This document shows positions 1 through 11,003 of a stretch of 64,000 nt of DNA, in pieces; position 1 is the first letter of the stretch, and the number at the start of each line of letters is the position of its first letter. Under the pieces are notes generated by a model, which worked only from the letters and a program-made list of their open reading frames with translations, was not told the origin of the DNA and ran no database searches. Source of the stretch: Chrysogorgia sp. JL179-B06 (taxonomy: Eukaryota; Cnidaria; Anthozoa; Scleralcyonacea; Chrysogorgiidae); the NCBI GenBank assembly GCA_035772405.1, contig JAYKKM010000439.1, positions 832,001-896,000 on the forward strand, read 5' to 3'. The translations under genes and the position numbers were made by a program.

Positions 1-112
1 ACAAGCCTTTGAGTAACCTATAAGTATTTATTTTTATTTTACTAGGAAATTGTAAAGCGCTTAGAGCACTATGTATAAGCGCTATATAAGCTGTATATTA
101 TTATTATTATTA
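1..112 (+). mobile_element. Probable LINE 3' tail with (ATT)n end
   Basis: The window opens in non-array sequence that ends with an alternating GCGCT-containing stretch and a run of ATT triplets just before the first tRNA spacer. A short hairpin-like 3' UTR followed by a simple-repeat tail is typical of CR1/L2/Rex-type LINEs. No coding part lies inside the window, so the family is a guess from the tail alone. Confidence 0.35.
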
Positions 113-143
113 CATAAATACGATGCATTTATATTATTTAGCT

Positions 144-216
144 GTCTCTGTGGCGCAATGGGTTAGCGCATTCGGCTGTTAACCAGAAGGTTGGTCGTTC
201 AAATCCACCCAGAGAA
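144..216 (+). tRNA. tRNA-Asn(GTT), divergent copy
   Basis: Box A and box B positions and the loop CTGTTAA (anticodon GTT) are kept. The acceptor end reads CAGAGAA so the first base pair is lost, the anticodon stem has a C-A mismatch (CCAGA on the 3' side) and the T-stem has one mismatch. Likely a decaying gene. Confidence 0.5.
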
Positions 217-965
217 GTTTTTGTTAAAATAGAGCATATTAGAGATAAAATTATTTTGATAAACGGTAGATGTTTTTTATAGATTTTTGTAAATTATTTT
301 ATGTTGAACATATTTTAAATCGAGCCTTCCGTACATCCTATCATGAATTTATTGTAGTTACTACAGAATGTTAAATTTCAAAAAAGAGCTTGCGCAGGTA
401 TAGAACCATTGACCTGTCGCACCCGAAGGGAGAATCATACCACTAGACCAGCAGTTTGACCAATTATGCAGTAAAATTTGTAAAATATTTTTACCTACAC
501 TCTGAAACTGAAATCGTCATATGAGAAAGATGTATTATTTTTATATATACAATTTTTACATTAGTACGATACATTACGTTTTATTAAAATAGATAATATT
601 AGGGATAAAATTATTATAATCAACGGTAGATATTTTAATATTTTTGAAAATTCTTGTATGTTGAACATATTTTAAATGAGACATGCAGGTAAAAGGATTT
701 ATTGTCGTTGTCAAATTAATATCCTCAAAAACATCGTTTAATAATAAGTCGTAAAGATGTTGCAAAAAGGCGTTGCATGGGAATCGAACACGTGAGCTCT
801 CGCATCAAAACCATGCGTAAACTATCGCGTAAATACAGCGGTTTGCCCAATAATGAAGTAAATTTATAAAATATTATTTTGTACACTGGAAATCGTCATA
901 CGAAAAAGATTGCAAATGTTTTATATCATGCTTACATAATTACGATGCGTTTATATTTCCAAGTA

Positions 966-982
966 GTCTCTGTGGCGCAATT

Positions 983-1024
<42 letters not shown>

Positions 1025-1038
1025 ATCCACCCAGGGAC
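966..1038 (+). tRNA. tRNA-Asn(GTT)
   Basis: 73 nt with a fully paired cloverleaf: acceptor GTCTCTG/CAGGGAC (one T-G wobble), D-stem GCGC/GCGC, anticodon stem TTCGG/CCGAA around loop CTGTTAA, T-stem GGTGG/CCACC. This is the canonical metazoan asparagine tRNA. The next base is T where other copies have G as discriminator. Confidence 0.85.
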
Positions 1039-1342
1039 TTTTTTATTAAAAAAGAGTATATAAGGAATAAATGAAAAAAGCTTTGCACTGGAATTGAACC
1101 CGTGACCTCTCGCATTGAAAAACAAGAATGGTACCACTAGAACATCAAACTATACATTGCTAAAATATCGCATATTATGATCAAATGTACATGTTTTTTT
1201 ATGTTTTTTTGTAAATTTTTGTATCTTGAACATATTTTAAATCGAGCCTTTTGAGACATCGTAAAATGATTTATTGTAGTTATTATGTTTGATATCGACA
1301 AAAACAAAGTTTAATAATAGTTGTAACGATGTTGCAAAAAGG

Positions 1343-2239
1343 CAAAAAACATAAATCTATGTTGGTTGCCAGTAAACGCCTGAAGAAGAAATTGGATACA
1401 TTTGATATTGGTCTTATGTTGAATGGGAAAAAACTCAAACACGAGGTGTCGTTTAAACTGCTTGGAGTTACGTTCGATGATGAACTGAGCTTTGATGAAC
1501 ATGTCGACAATCTATGTATGAAATTAACACAACGAATCGCGGTACTCTGTAAAATAAAGCGCTGTCTTCCACATAGAGAACGCATTCTTTATTATAATGC
1601 TATGATTAAACCAATAATACTCTATGGATCAGTTGTTTGGACAACTACCTCAAAGGAAAATTTAAACAGAGTTTTAAAGTTACAAAAGAGAGCTGCTCGG
1701 GTGATCTTAGATCTGGATATGTCAGCACGAACAGTTAATATGTTCAAGCAACTAAACTGGATCCCATATTACGATGATGTGAAGATCCTTAAAGCAACAA
1801 CAGCCTTTAAACGCATTAACAGTGAATCTCCGGAATATTTGGAGAATATATTGAAGTTGAATTCCAGTGTAAACAGTAGAGCTACTAGATATTGTAATTT
1901 AAATTTCCTATGCCCCAAATACAAGGGTCAGGTCGCAGTGCTCTAGAACGTCGATTGTCATTGGTTTAAATTACGACTCATTTCCCCCATCTCACAGGAG
2001 ATCCTAACCAATGACAGAAAGCTTCTAACCAATCACAGACCTTCTTCTAGAGCACTGCGACCTTACTCAAATACAAGCGAGAAACTGAAGGCGGTCGTAC
2101 ATTTACTGTTACGTCCATAAAACAATGGAACCAGTTGCCTAAGCCAGTACGTGATAAGGGGACGGTGGCATCATTTAAACATAGCATGAAACTACTTTTT
2201 AAGGAGAGCTACGAAAACATTGATCACTTTATCATATGA
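1343..2239 (+). pseudogene. LINE reverse transcriptase, C-terminal remnant
   Basis: Translation shows the post-catalytic part of a non-LTR reverse transcriptase: a FKLLGVTFD motif, a helix with a YNAMIKPIILYGSVVW motif and a LQKRAARVIL motif, all hallmarks of CR1/Jockey-like thumb regions. The open frame from 1329 stops at 1946 because a 142-bp MITE (1926-2067) is inserted after the codons for PKYK. Coding sequence resumes at 2078 in the frame starting RETEGG, includes a WNQLP motif and ends with TGA at 2237-2239. Catalytic motifs upstream are absent, so no activity is expected. Confidence 0.8.
1926..2067. mobile_element. 142-bp MITE inside the LINE, copy 1
   Basis: Terminal inverted repeats AGGTCGCAGTGCTCTAGAA, about 19 bp, at both ends. 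The insert is flanked by the 10-bp direct repeat CAAATACAAG at 1916-1925 and 2068-2077, read as its target duplication. It has no coding capacity. The internal CCAATGACAGA / CCAATCACAGA pair is a short direct repeat. A 9-10 bp duplication would suit a MULE-type transposase, which is inference. Confidence 0.75.
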
Positions 2240-2781
2240 TCTTGTATATAATAGAGTAATATAGCACAATAATCTTTCTACCAGATTTTAGTAATATCTA
2301 TAGTACATGTAATTAGTTTTTAGTTTAATGTCTGTACTAGTATAGGTTGAGAGCCACAAATTTATCAGTGCAAACTGGCATGTGTAACTCTCGTTAAATA
2401 AAGTCTTCATTCATTCATTCATTCATTGGTGTTTTTTTTATTATATCTTTTTGCAAATTATTTTATGAATGGATTTATTGTATTTATTGTCAATGGATTT
2501 ATTGTAATTATTATGTTAATTATCCAGAAAAACGTTTAATAATAAGTTGTAAAGATGTTGCAAAAAGTTAAAATGGATATAAAATTATTAGGGATAAAAT
2601 TATTATGATCAACGGTAGATTTTTTATATGATTTTGTAAATTCTTGCATGTTGAACATATTTTAAATCGAGCCTTCCAAGACATCGTGGATGGATTTATT
2701 ATCGTTATTATGTTAATTATTCACAAAAACAACATTTAATAATAATTTGTAAAGATGTTACAAAATTTGTAAAGATGTTAG

Positions 2782-2852
2782 GGCTTGCACGGGAATCGAA
2801 CCCGTGACCTCTCGCACCCTAAGCGAGAATCATACCACTAGACCAGCAAGCC
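2782..2852 (-). tRNA. tRNA-Pro(AGG)
   Basis: 71 nt. Acceptor GGCTTGC/GCAAGCC, anticodon stem CTCGC/GCGAG with loop TTAGGGT, T-stem ACGGG/CCCGT with loop TTCGATT all pair perfectly. The A box contains GGTCTAGTGG and the B box GGTTCGATTCC. Reads CCU/CCC after inosine modification. Confidence 0.9.
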
Positions 2853-3222
2853 AACGCGTAAAAGCATCGGTTTGTCCAATTATTCAGTTAAATTTGTAAA
2901 ATATTATTACTTACCCTATTACCATTCTTACATAAATATGATCCGTTCGCAGTTTGTGTATCGAATGGGTTTTCGCGTTTGGCTGTTAACCGAACGTTTG
3001 GTCACTTTGGTGGTTGGAATCCACCTTCGAACTTTTGGTTAAAATAGCGCATATTATGGATTATTATGATCAACGGTAGATGTTTTTTAGATCTTTTCGT
3101 AAATTCATTTATGTTGAACATGAATCGAGCCTTCTGATACATCGTCAATAGATTTATTGTCGTTATGTTAACTATTCACAAAACAACGTTTAATAGTATG
3201 TTGTAAAGATGTTACAAAAATG

Positions 3223-3293
3223 GGCTTGCACGGGAATTGAACCAGTGACCTCCCGCACCCGAAGCGAGAATCATACCACAAGACCAGCAAGCC
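3223..3293 (-). tRNA. tRNA-Pro(CGG), slightly degenerate
   Basis: Full length with loop TTCGGGT (anticodon CGG). One T-stem mismatch and a CTAG to CTTG change in the A box set it apart from the best copies, so expression is uncertain. Confidence 0.65.
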
Positions 3294-3824
3294 ATCGCGT
3301 AAAAACAGCGGTTTGACCAATAATGAAGTAAAATTAAATTTGCGCGTTCGGTTGTTAACCGAAAGGTTGATCGTTCGAATCGTTTGGTCACTTTGGTGGT
3401 TGGAATCCACCCTCGAACATTTTGTTAAAATAGCGCATATTAGGGATTATTATGATCAACGGTAGATGTTTTTTAGATCTTTTTTGAAAATTCTTGTATG
3501 TTGAACATATTTTAAATCGAGCCTTCCAACACATGCAGGTAAAATGTTTATTGTCGTTATTATGTTAATTATCAACAAAAAGAACGTTTAATAATAAGTT
3601 GAACATGAGAAAGGAATTGAACCCGTGACTTCTCGCATCAAAAAAGGAGAATAGTACCTCTAGACCACCAAACCATCGTGTAAATACAGCGGTTTGTCCA
3701 ATAATGAAGTAAAATTTGAAAAATATTATTTTGTACACTGACACTGGAAATTGTCATACAAAAAAGATAGAAAATGTTTATATATACATCTTTACAAAAT
3801 ATGATACATTCAAATTTCCAAGCA

Positions 3825-3897
3825 ATCTTTGTGGCGCAATTGGTTAGAATTTTCGGCTGTTAACAGAAAGGTTGGTGGATTGAATCCACCCAGGGAC
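3825..3897 (+). pseudogene. tRNA-Asn relic (broken D-stem)
   Basis: 73 nt and still carrying GTT, but the D-stem half GCGC has become GAAT, the first acceptor pair is A-C and the anticodon stem has a mismatch. This defective form is itself repeated throughout the array. Confidence 0.7.
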
Positions 3898-4094
3898 GTT
3901 TCAGTGTTAAAATAAAGTATATATTAGATATAAAATTATTATGATTAACGATAGATTTTTTTATATCTTTTCGTAAATTCATTTATGTTGAACATGAATC
4001 GAGCCTTCTGATACATCGTCAATGGTTTATTGTCGTTATGCTAACTATTCACAAAACAACGTTTAATAATAAGTTGTAAAGATGTTGCAAAATG

Positions 4095-4165
4095 GGCTTG
4101 CACGGGAATCGAACCCGTGACCTCTCGCACCCAAAGCGAGAATCATACCAGAAGACCAGCAAGCC
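4095..4165 (-). tRNA. tRNA-Pro(TGG), A-box variant
   Basis: Acceptor, anticodon (loop TTTGGGT) and T-arm are perfect. The D-loop has CTTC where the good copies have CTAG, which alters box A. Same variant at 14207. Confidence 0.75.
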
Positions 4166-4696
4166 ATCGCGTAAAAACAGCGGTTTGACCAATAATGAAG
4201 TAAAATTAAATTTGCGCGTTCGGTTGTTAACCGAAAGGTTGATCGTTCGAATCGTTTGGTCACTTTGGTGGTTGGAATCCACCCTCGAACATTTTGTTAA
4301 AATAGCGCATATTAGGGATTATTATGATCAACGGTAGATGTTTTTTAGATCTTTTTTGAAAATTCTTGTATGTTGAACATATTTTAAATCGAGCCTTCCA
4401 ACACATGCAGGTAAAATGTTTATTGTCGTTATTATGTTAATTATCAACAAAAAGAACGTTTAATAATAAGTTGAACATGAGAAAGGAATTGAACCCGTGA
4501 CTTCTCGCATCAAAAAAGGAGAATAGTACCTCTAGACCACCAAACCATCGTGTAAATACAGCGGTTTGTCCAATAATGAAGTAAAATTTGAAAAATATTA
4601 TTTTGTACACTGACACTGGAAATTGTCATACAAAAAAGATAGAAAATGTTTATATATACATCTTTACAAAATATGATACATTCAAATTTCCAAGCA

Positions 4697-4769
4697 ATCT
4701 TTGTGGCGCAATTGGTTAGAATTTTCGGCTGTTAACAGAAAGGTTGGTGGATTGAATCCACCCAGGGAA
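4697..4769 (+). pseudogene. tRNA-Asn relic (broken D-stem)
   Basis: Same defects as at 3825; the 3' acceptor strand additionally ends GAA instead of GAC. Confidence 0.7.
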
Positions 4770-4966
4770 GTTTCAGTGTTAAAATAAAGTATATATTAGA
4801 TATAAAATTATTATGATTAACGATAGATTTTTTTATATCTTTTCGTAAATTCATTTATGTTGAACATGAATCGAGCCTTCTGATACATCGTCAATGGTTT
4901 ATTGTCGTTATGCTAACTATTCACAAAACAACGTTTAATAATAAGTTGTAAAGATGTTGCAAAATG

Positions 4967-5037
4967 GGCTTGCACGGGAATCGAACCCGTGACCTCTCGC
5001 ACCCAAAGCGAGAATCATACCACTAGACCAGCAAGCC
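4967..5037 (-). tRNA. tRNA-Pro(TGG)
   Basis: All stems pair, loop TTTGGGT gives anticodon TGG, and the A and B boxes are consensus. This is the best-preserved TGG type and identical copies occur elsewhere in the window. Confidence 0.9.
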
Positions 5038-5643
5038 ATCGCATAAATGCAGCGGTTTGACAACAATTAAGTCAAATTTATAACATATTATTTTGCACAC
5101 TGCAAATCGTCATACGAAAAAGATTTCAAATGTTTATATATCATGCTTACATTAATACGATACATTGAAATTTCCGAGCATGAGTCTTTGTGGCTCAATG
5201 GGTTAGCGCGTTCGGCTGTTAATCGAAAATCCACCCAGGAAAGTTTTTAATAAAATAGAGTAGGGATAAAATTATAATGATTAACGATTGGTGTTTTTTT
5301 TATTATATCTTTTTGCAAATTATTTTATGAATGGTTTATTGTATTTATTGTCAATGGATTTATTGTAATTATTATGTTAATTATCCAGAAAAACGTTTAA
5401 TAATAAGTTGTAAAGATGTTGCAAAAAGTTAAAATGGATATAAAATTATTAGGGATAAAATTATTATGATCAACGGTAGATTTTTTATATGATTTTGTAA
5501 ATTCTTGCATGTTGAACATATTTTAAATCGAGCCTCCCAAGACATCGTGGATGGATTTATTATCGTTATTATGTTAATTATTCACAAAAACAACATTTAA
5601 TAATAATTTGTAAAGATGTTACAAAATTTTGGAAAGATGTTAG

Positions 5644-5714
5644 GGCTTGCACGGGAATCGAACCCGTGACCTCTCGCACCCTAAGCGAGAATCATACCAC
5701 TAGACCAGCAAGCC
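5644..5714 (-). tRNA. tRNA-Pro(AGG)
   Basis: Perfect cloverleaf, loop TTAGGGT; identical in the tRNA body to the copy at 2782. Confidence 0.9.
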
Positions 5715-6083
5715 AACGCGTAAATGCATCGGTTTGTCCAATTATTCAGTTAAATTTGTAAAATATTATTACTTACCCTATTACCATTCTTACATAAATA
5801 TGATCCGTTCGCAGTTTGTGTATCGAATGGGTTTTCGCGTTTGGCTGTTAACCGAACGTTTGGTCACTTTGGTGGTTGGAATCCACCCTCGAACTTTTGG
5901 TTAAAATAGCGCATATTATGGATTATTATGATCAACGGTAGATGTGTTTTAGATCTTTTCGTAAATTCATTTATGTTGAACATGAATCGAGCCTTCTGAT
6001 ACATCGTCAATAGATTTATTGTCGTTATGTTAACTATTCACAAAACAACGTTTAATAGTATGTTGTAAAGATGTTGCAAAATG

Positions 6084-6154
6084 GGCTTGCACGGGAATTG
6101 AACCAGTGACCTCCCGCACCCGAAGCGAGAATCATACCACAAGACCAGCAAGCC
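6084..6154 (-). tRNA. tRNA-Pro(CGG), slightly degenerate
   Basis: Loop TTCGGGT. Same T-stem mismatch and A-box change as at 3223, showing a shared subfamily. Confidence 0.65.
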
Positions 6155-6671
6155 ATCGCGTAAAAACAGCGGTTTGACCAATAATGAAGTAAAATTAAAT
6201 TTGCGCGTTCGGTTGTTAACCGAAAGGTTGATCGTTCGAATCGACCTTGGGAAGTTTTGTCAAAATAGTGCATATATTATTGATAAAATTATTATGATCA
6301 ACGGTAGATGTTTTCTTCATATCTTTTTGTAAATTCTTGTATGTTGAATATATCTTAAATCGAACCTGGCGAGACATCATATGTGGATTTATTGTACAGT
6401 GATAATGTTAAATAATAGTTCTAATAAAGTTATAATGTTTAACAATAATAATAAGTTGTAAAGATGTTGCAAAAAGACCTCCCGCACCCGAAGCAAGAAT
6501 CATACCACTAGACCAGCAAGCCATTCATAAATGCAGCGGTTTATTCAATTATGGAGTAAAATTTATAAAATATTTTTTTGTACTCTGACACTGGAAATGG
6601 TCATACGAAAAAGATTGCAAATGTTTATATATCATCCTTACATAAATACGATGCATTTATATTATTTAGCT

Positions 6672-6744
6672 GTCTCTGTGGCGCAATGGGTTAGCGCATT
6701 CGGCTGTTAACCAGAAGGTTGGTTGTTTAAATCCACCCAGAGAC
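6672..6744 (+). tRNA. tRNA-Asn(GTT), divergent copy
   Basis: Perfect acceptor stem GTCTCTG/CAGAGAC and anticodon GTT. The anticodon stem has a C-A mismatch and the T-stem (GGTTG/CCACC) one mismatch; the T-loop also has TTTAAAT. Confidence 0.55.
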
Positions 6745-7495
6745 GTTTTTGTTAAAATAGAGCATATTAGAGATAAAATTATTTTGATAAACGGTAGATG
6801 TTTTTTATAGATTTTTGTAAATTGTTTTATGTTGAACATATTTTAAATCGAGCCTTCCGTACATCCTATCATGAATTTATTGTAGTTACTACAGAATGTT
6901 AAATTTCAAAAAAGAGCTTGCGCAGGTATAGAACCATTGACCTGTCGCACCCGAAGGGAGAATCATACCATTAGACCAGCAGGTTGACCAATTATGCAGT
7001 AAAATTTGTAAAATATTTTTACCTACACTCTGAAACTGGAAATCGTCATATGAAAAAGATGTATTATGTTTATATATACAATTTTTACATTAGTACGATA
7101 CATTACGTTTTATTAAAATAGATAATATTAGGGATAAATTTATTATAATCAACGGTATAATTTTTAATATTTTTGCAAATTCTTGTATGTTGAACATATT
7201 TTAAATGAGACATGCAGGTAAAAGGATTTATTGTCGTTGTCAAATTAAATATCCTCAAAAACATCGTTTAATAATAAGTCGTAAAGATGTTGCAAAAAGG
7301 CGTTGCATGGGAATCGAACCCGTGACCGCTCGCATCAAAACGATGCGTAAACTATCGCGTAAATACAGCGGTTTGCCCAATAATGAAGTAAATTTATAAA
7401 ATATTATTTTGTACACTGGAAATCGTCATACGAAAATGATTGCAAATGTTTTATATCATGCTTACATAATTACGATGCGTTTATATTTCCAAGTA

Positions 7496-7512
7496 GTCTC
7501 TGTGGCGCAATT

Positions 7513-7554
<42 letters not shown>

Positions 7555-7568
7555 ATCCACCCAGGGAC
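7496..7568 (+). tRNA. tRNA-Asn(GTT)
   Basis: Canonical, fully paired cloverleaf with discriminator G after position 7568. Same body as at 966. Confidence 0.88.
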
Positions 7569-8064
7569 GTTTTTATTAAAAAAGAGTATTATAAGGAATA
7601 AATGAAAAAAGCTTTGCACTGGAATTGAACCCGTGACCTCTCGCATTGAAAAACAAGAATGGTACCACTAGAACATCAAACTATACATTGCTAAAATATC
7701 GCATATTATGATCAAATGTACATGTTTTTTTATGTTTTTTTGTAAATTTTTGTATGTTGAACATATTTTAAATCGAGCCTTTTGAGACATCGTAAAATGA
7801 TTTATTGTAGTTATTATGTTTGATATCGACAAAAACAAAGTTTAATAATAGTTGTAACGATGTTGCAAAAAGGACTTCCATGGGAATCGCACCCAAAGCG
7901 AGATTCATACCATTAGCCCAGCAAGCCATGGCCTAAATACAGCGGTTTGACCAATAATGAAGTAAAATTTGTAAAATATATTATTTTGTAATCTGACACT
8001 GGAAATCGTCATACAATTAATATTGAAAATGTTCATATATATGATACATTCAAATTTCCAAGCA

Positions 8065-8137
8065 GTCTCTCTTGCGCAATTGGTTAGCGCATTCGGCTGT
8101 GAACCGAATGGTTGGTGGTTTGAATTCACGAAGGGGC
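8065..8137 (+). tRNA. Asn-derived tRNA with GTG anticodon
   Basis: An Asn-type body whose loop reads CTGTGAA, so the anticodon is GTG (His codons CAC/CAU). Anticodon stem TTCGG/CCGAA is intact. The last acceptor pair and one T-stem pair are mismatched and the T-loop is TTTGAAT. It lacks the G-1 of genuine tRNA-His. Probably a relic, but consistently preserved. Confidence 0.4.
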
Positions 8138-8344
8138 GTTTTGTTAAAATGGAGTATCAAATTATTAGGGATAACATTTTTATGATCAATGGTAGATTTT
8201 TTATATAATTTTGTAAATTCTTGTATGTTGAACATATTTTAAATCGAGCCTTCCAAGACATTGTGGATGGATTTATTATCGTTATTATGTTAATTATTCA
8301 CAAAAACAACAATTAATGATAATTTGCAAATATGTTGCAAAAAG

Positions 8345-8415
8345 GGCTTGCACGGTGATCGAAACCGCGATCTCTCGCACCCTAAGCGAGAATCATACCA
8401 CTAGACCAGCAAACC
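8345..8415 (-). tRNA. tRNA-Pro(AGG), degenerate T-arm
   Basis: Loop TTAGGGT and paired acceptor GGTTTGC/GCAAGCC. Substitutions in the T-arm, including the box B centre (three T before CGA), make transcription doubtful. Confidence 0.5.
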
Positions 8416-9045
8416 AACACGTAAATGCAGCTGTATGTCCAATTACTCAGTTAAATTTGTAAAATATTATTATTTGCCCTAACACTGCAAATCGTCATAC
8501 GAAAAAGATGTATTATGCATTTTATATACCATTCTTACATAAATATGATCCGTCCGCAGTTTGTGTATCGAATGGGTTTTCGCGTTTGGCTGTTAACCGA
8601 ACGTTTGGTCACTTTGGTGGTTGGAATCCACCCTCGAACATTTTGTTAAAATAGCGCATATTAGGGATTATTATGATCAACGGTAGATGTTTTTTAGATC
8701 TTTTTTGAAAATTCTTGTATGTTGAACATATTTTAAATCGAGCCTTCCAACACATGCAGGTAAAATGTTTATTGTCGTTATTATGTTAATTATCAACAAA
8801 AAGAACGTTTAATAATAAGTTGAACATGAGAAAGGAATTGAACCCCTAACTTCTCGCATCAAAAAAGGAGAATAGTACCTCCAGACCACCAAACCATCGT
8901 GTAAATACAGCGGTTTGTCGAATAATGAAGTAAAATTTGAAAAATATTATTTTGTACACTGACACTGGAAATTGTCATACAAAAAAGATAGAAAATGTTT
9001 ATATATACATCTTTACAAAATATGATACATTCAAATTTCCAAGCA

Positions 9046-9118
9046 ATCTTTGTGGCGCAATTGGTTGGAATTTTCGGCTGTTAACAGAAAGGTTGGTGGA
9101 TTGAATCCACCCAGGGAC
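9046..9118 (+). pseudogene. tRNA-Asn relic (broken D-stem)
   Basis: Same defective subfamily as at 3825, with a further A-to-G change in the D-loop (GGTTGGAA). Confidence 0.7.
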
Positions 9119-9978
9119 GTTTCAGTGTTAAAATAAAGTATATATTAGATATAAAATTATTATGATTAACGATAGATTTTTTTATATCTTTTCGTAAATT
9201 CATTTATGTTGAACATGAATCGAGCCTTCTGATACATCGTCAATGACTTATTGTCGTTATGCTAACTATTCACAAAACAACGTTTAATAATAAGTTGTAA
9301 AGATGCTGCAAAATGGGCTTGCACGGGAATCGAACCCGTGACCTCTCGCACCCAAAGCGAGACCAGCAAGCCATCGCATAAATGCAGCGGTTTGACAACA
9401 ATTAAGTAAAATTTATAACATATTATTTTGCACACTGCAAATCGTCATACGAAAAAGATTTCAAATGTTTATATATCATGTTTACATTAATACGATACAT
9501 TGAAATTTCCGAGCATGAGTCTTTGTGGCTCAATGGGTTAGCGCGTTCGGATGTTAACCGAAAATCCACCCAGGAAAGTTTTTAATAAAATAGAGTCGGG
9601 ATAAAATTATTATGATTAACGATTGGTGTTTTTTTTATTATATCTTTTTGCAAATTATTTTATGAATGGATTTATTGTATTTATTGTCAATGGATTTATT
9701 GTAATTATTATGTTAATTATCCAGAAAAACGTTTAATAATAAGTTGTAAAGATGTTGCAAAAAGTTAAAATGGATATAAAATTATTACGGATAAAATTAT
9801 TATGATCAACGGTAGATTTTTTATATGATTTTGTAAATTCTTGCATGTTGAACATATTTTAAATCGAGCCTTTCAAGACATCGTGGATGGATTTATTATC
9901 GTTATTATGTTAATTATTCACAAAAACAACATTTAATAATAATTTGTAAAGATGTTACAAAATTTGTAAAGATGTTAG

Positions 9979-10049
9979 GGCTTGCACGGGAATCGAACCC
10001 GTGACCTCTCGCACCCTAAGCGAGAATCATACCACTAGACCAGCAAGCC
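9979..10049 (-). tRNA. tRNA-Pro(AGG)
   Basis: Perfect cloverleaf with loop TTAGGGT and consensus A and B boxes. Confidence 0.9.
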
Positions 10050-10710
10050 AACGCGTAAATGCATCGGTTTGTCCAATTATTCAGTTAAATTTGTAAAATA
10101 TTATTACTTACCCTATTACCATTCTTACATAAATATGATCCGATCGCAGTTTGTTTATCGAATGGGTTTTCGCGTTTGGCTGTTAACCGAACGTTTGGTC
10201 ACTTTTGTGGTTGGAATCCACCCTCGAACGTTTGGTTAAAATAGCGCATATTATGGATTATTATGATCAACGGTAGATGTGTTTTAGATCTTTTCGTAAA
10301 TTCATTTATGTTGAACATGAATCGAGCCTTCTGATACATCGTCAATAGATTTATTGTCGTTTATAATCATACCACAAGACCAGCAAGCCATCGCGTAAAA
10401 ACAGCGGTTTGACCAATAATGAAGTAAAATTAAATTTGCGCGTTCGGTTGTTAACCGAAAGGTTGATCGTTCGAATCGACCTTGGGAAGTTTTGTCAAAA
10501 TAGTGCATATTATTGATAAAATTATTATGATCAACGGTAGATGTTTTCTTCATGTCTTTTTGTAAATTCTTGTATGTTGAATATATCTTAAATCGAGCCT
10601 GGCGAGACATCATATGTGGATTTATTGTATAGTTATAATGTTAAATAATAGTTCTAATAAAGTTATAATGTTTAACAATAATAATAAGTTGTAAAGATGT
10701 TGCAAAAAAG

Positions 10711-10781
10711 GGATTGCATGGGAATCGAACCCGTGGCCTCCCGCAACCGAAGCGAGAATCATACCACTAGACCAGCAAGCC
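10711..10781 (-). tRNA. tRNA-Pro(CGG)
   Basis: Loop TTCGGTT gives anticodon CGG. One acceptor mismatch (GGCTTGC/GCAATCC) and one T-stem mismatch; A box consensus. Confidence 0.65.
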
Positions 10782-10930
10782 ATTCATAAATGCAGCGGTT
10801 TATTCAATTATGGAGTAAAATTTATAAAATATTTTTTTGTACTCTGACACTGGAAATGGTCATACGAAAAAGATTGCAAATGTTTATATATCATCCTTAC
10901 ATAAATACGATGCATTTATATTATTTAGCT

Positions 10931-11003
10931 GTCTCTGTGGCGCAATGGGTTAGCGCATTCGGCTGTTAACCAGAAGGTTGGTTGTTCAAATCCACCCAGA
11001 GAC
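10931..11003 (+). tRNA. tRNA-Asn(GTT), divergent copy
   Basis: Perfect acceptor stem and T-loop TTCAAAT. One mismatch each in the anticodon stem and T-stem, as in the copy at 6672. Confidence 0.55.

Larger units (their letters stand above)
113..1342. repeat. tRNA-Pro/tRNA-Asn tandem array, left segment
   Basis: AT-rich spacers and tRNA-like modules in fixed alternation (Pro-derived on minus, Asn-derived on plus). Besides the Asn genes listed separately it holds three proline relics on minus: 387-453 (CGG-type loop, acceptor 3' side lost), 769-816 (only the T-arm side remains, ending at the anticodon stem) and 1080-1150 (71 nt but with a mispaired acceptor and anticodon stem). The same series recurs at about 54.0-55.2 kb. 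No protein gene is credible here; short ORFs run through the tRNA relics. Confidence 0.85.
1343..2427 (+). mobile_element. 5'-truncated CR1/Rex-like LINE, copy 1
   Basis: The segment replaces array sequence between a relic spacer and the next spacer. It encodes the C-terminal part of a LINE reverse transcriptase and ends in a (CATT)5 microsatellite at 2408-2427, a usual 3' end for this superfamily. The catalytic YADD region is missing, so it is a dead 5' truncation. The flanking array halves are not contiguous, so insertion or later recombination removed some array. A near-identical copy lies at 55220-56306, including the nested MITE at the same site, so the two derive from duplication of the locus, not from two insertions. 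Confidence 0.8.
2428..3596. repeat. tRNA array segment before the higher-order repeats
   Basis: Array spacers with two Pro loci (2782, 3223) and Asn relics: about 2951-3033 (strongly diverged, with an insertion between anticodon arm and T-arm) and about 3338-3418 (5' part missing, T-arm side rearranged). No protein gene. Confidence 0.8.

Noticed and set aside
1..112. Polinton or viral origin for the left-edge sequence
   Set aside because: It shares nothing with the element at 36682-48536 and ends in an ATT simple repeat typical of LINE tails.
4049..4337. Overlapping 66-81 codon ORFs on both strands at tRNA loci
   Set aside because: tRNA genes are locally GC-rich and lack stops in several frames; the translations encode the tRNA sequence itself.
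7205..7399. A 64-codon ORF repeated about ten times across the window (also 11465, 17317, 21677, 24017, 30120, 50299, 54550, 59494)
   Set aside because: It runs through a spacer and a truncated tRNA-Pro relic; its conservation reflects array homogeneity, not protein selection.
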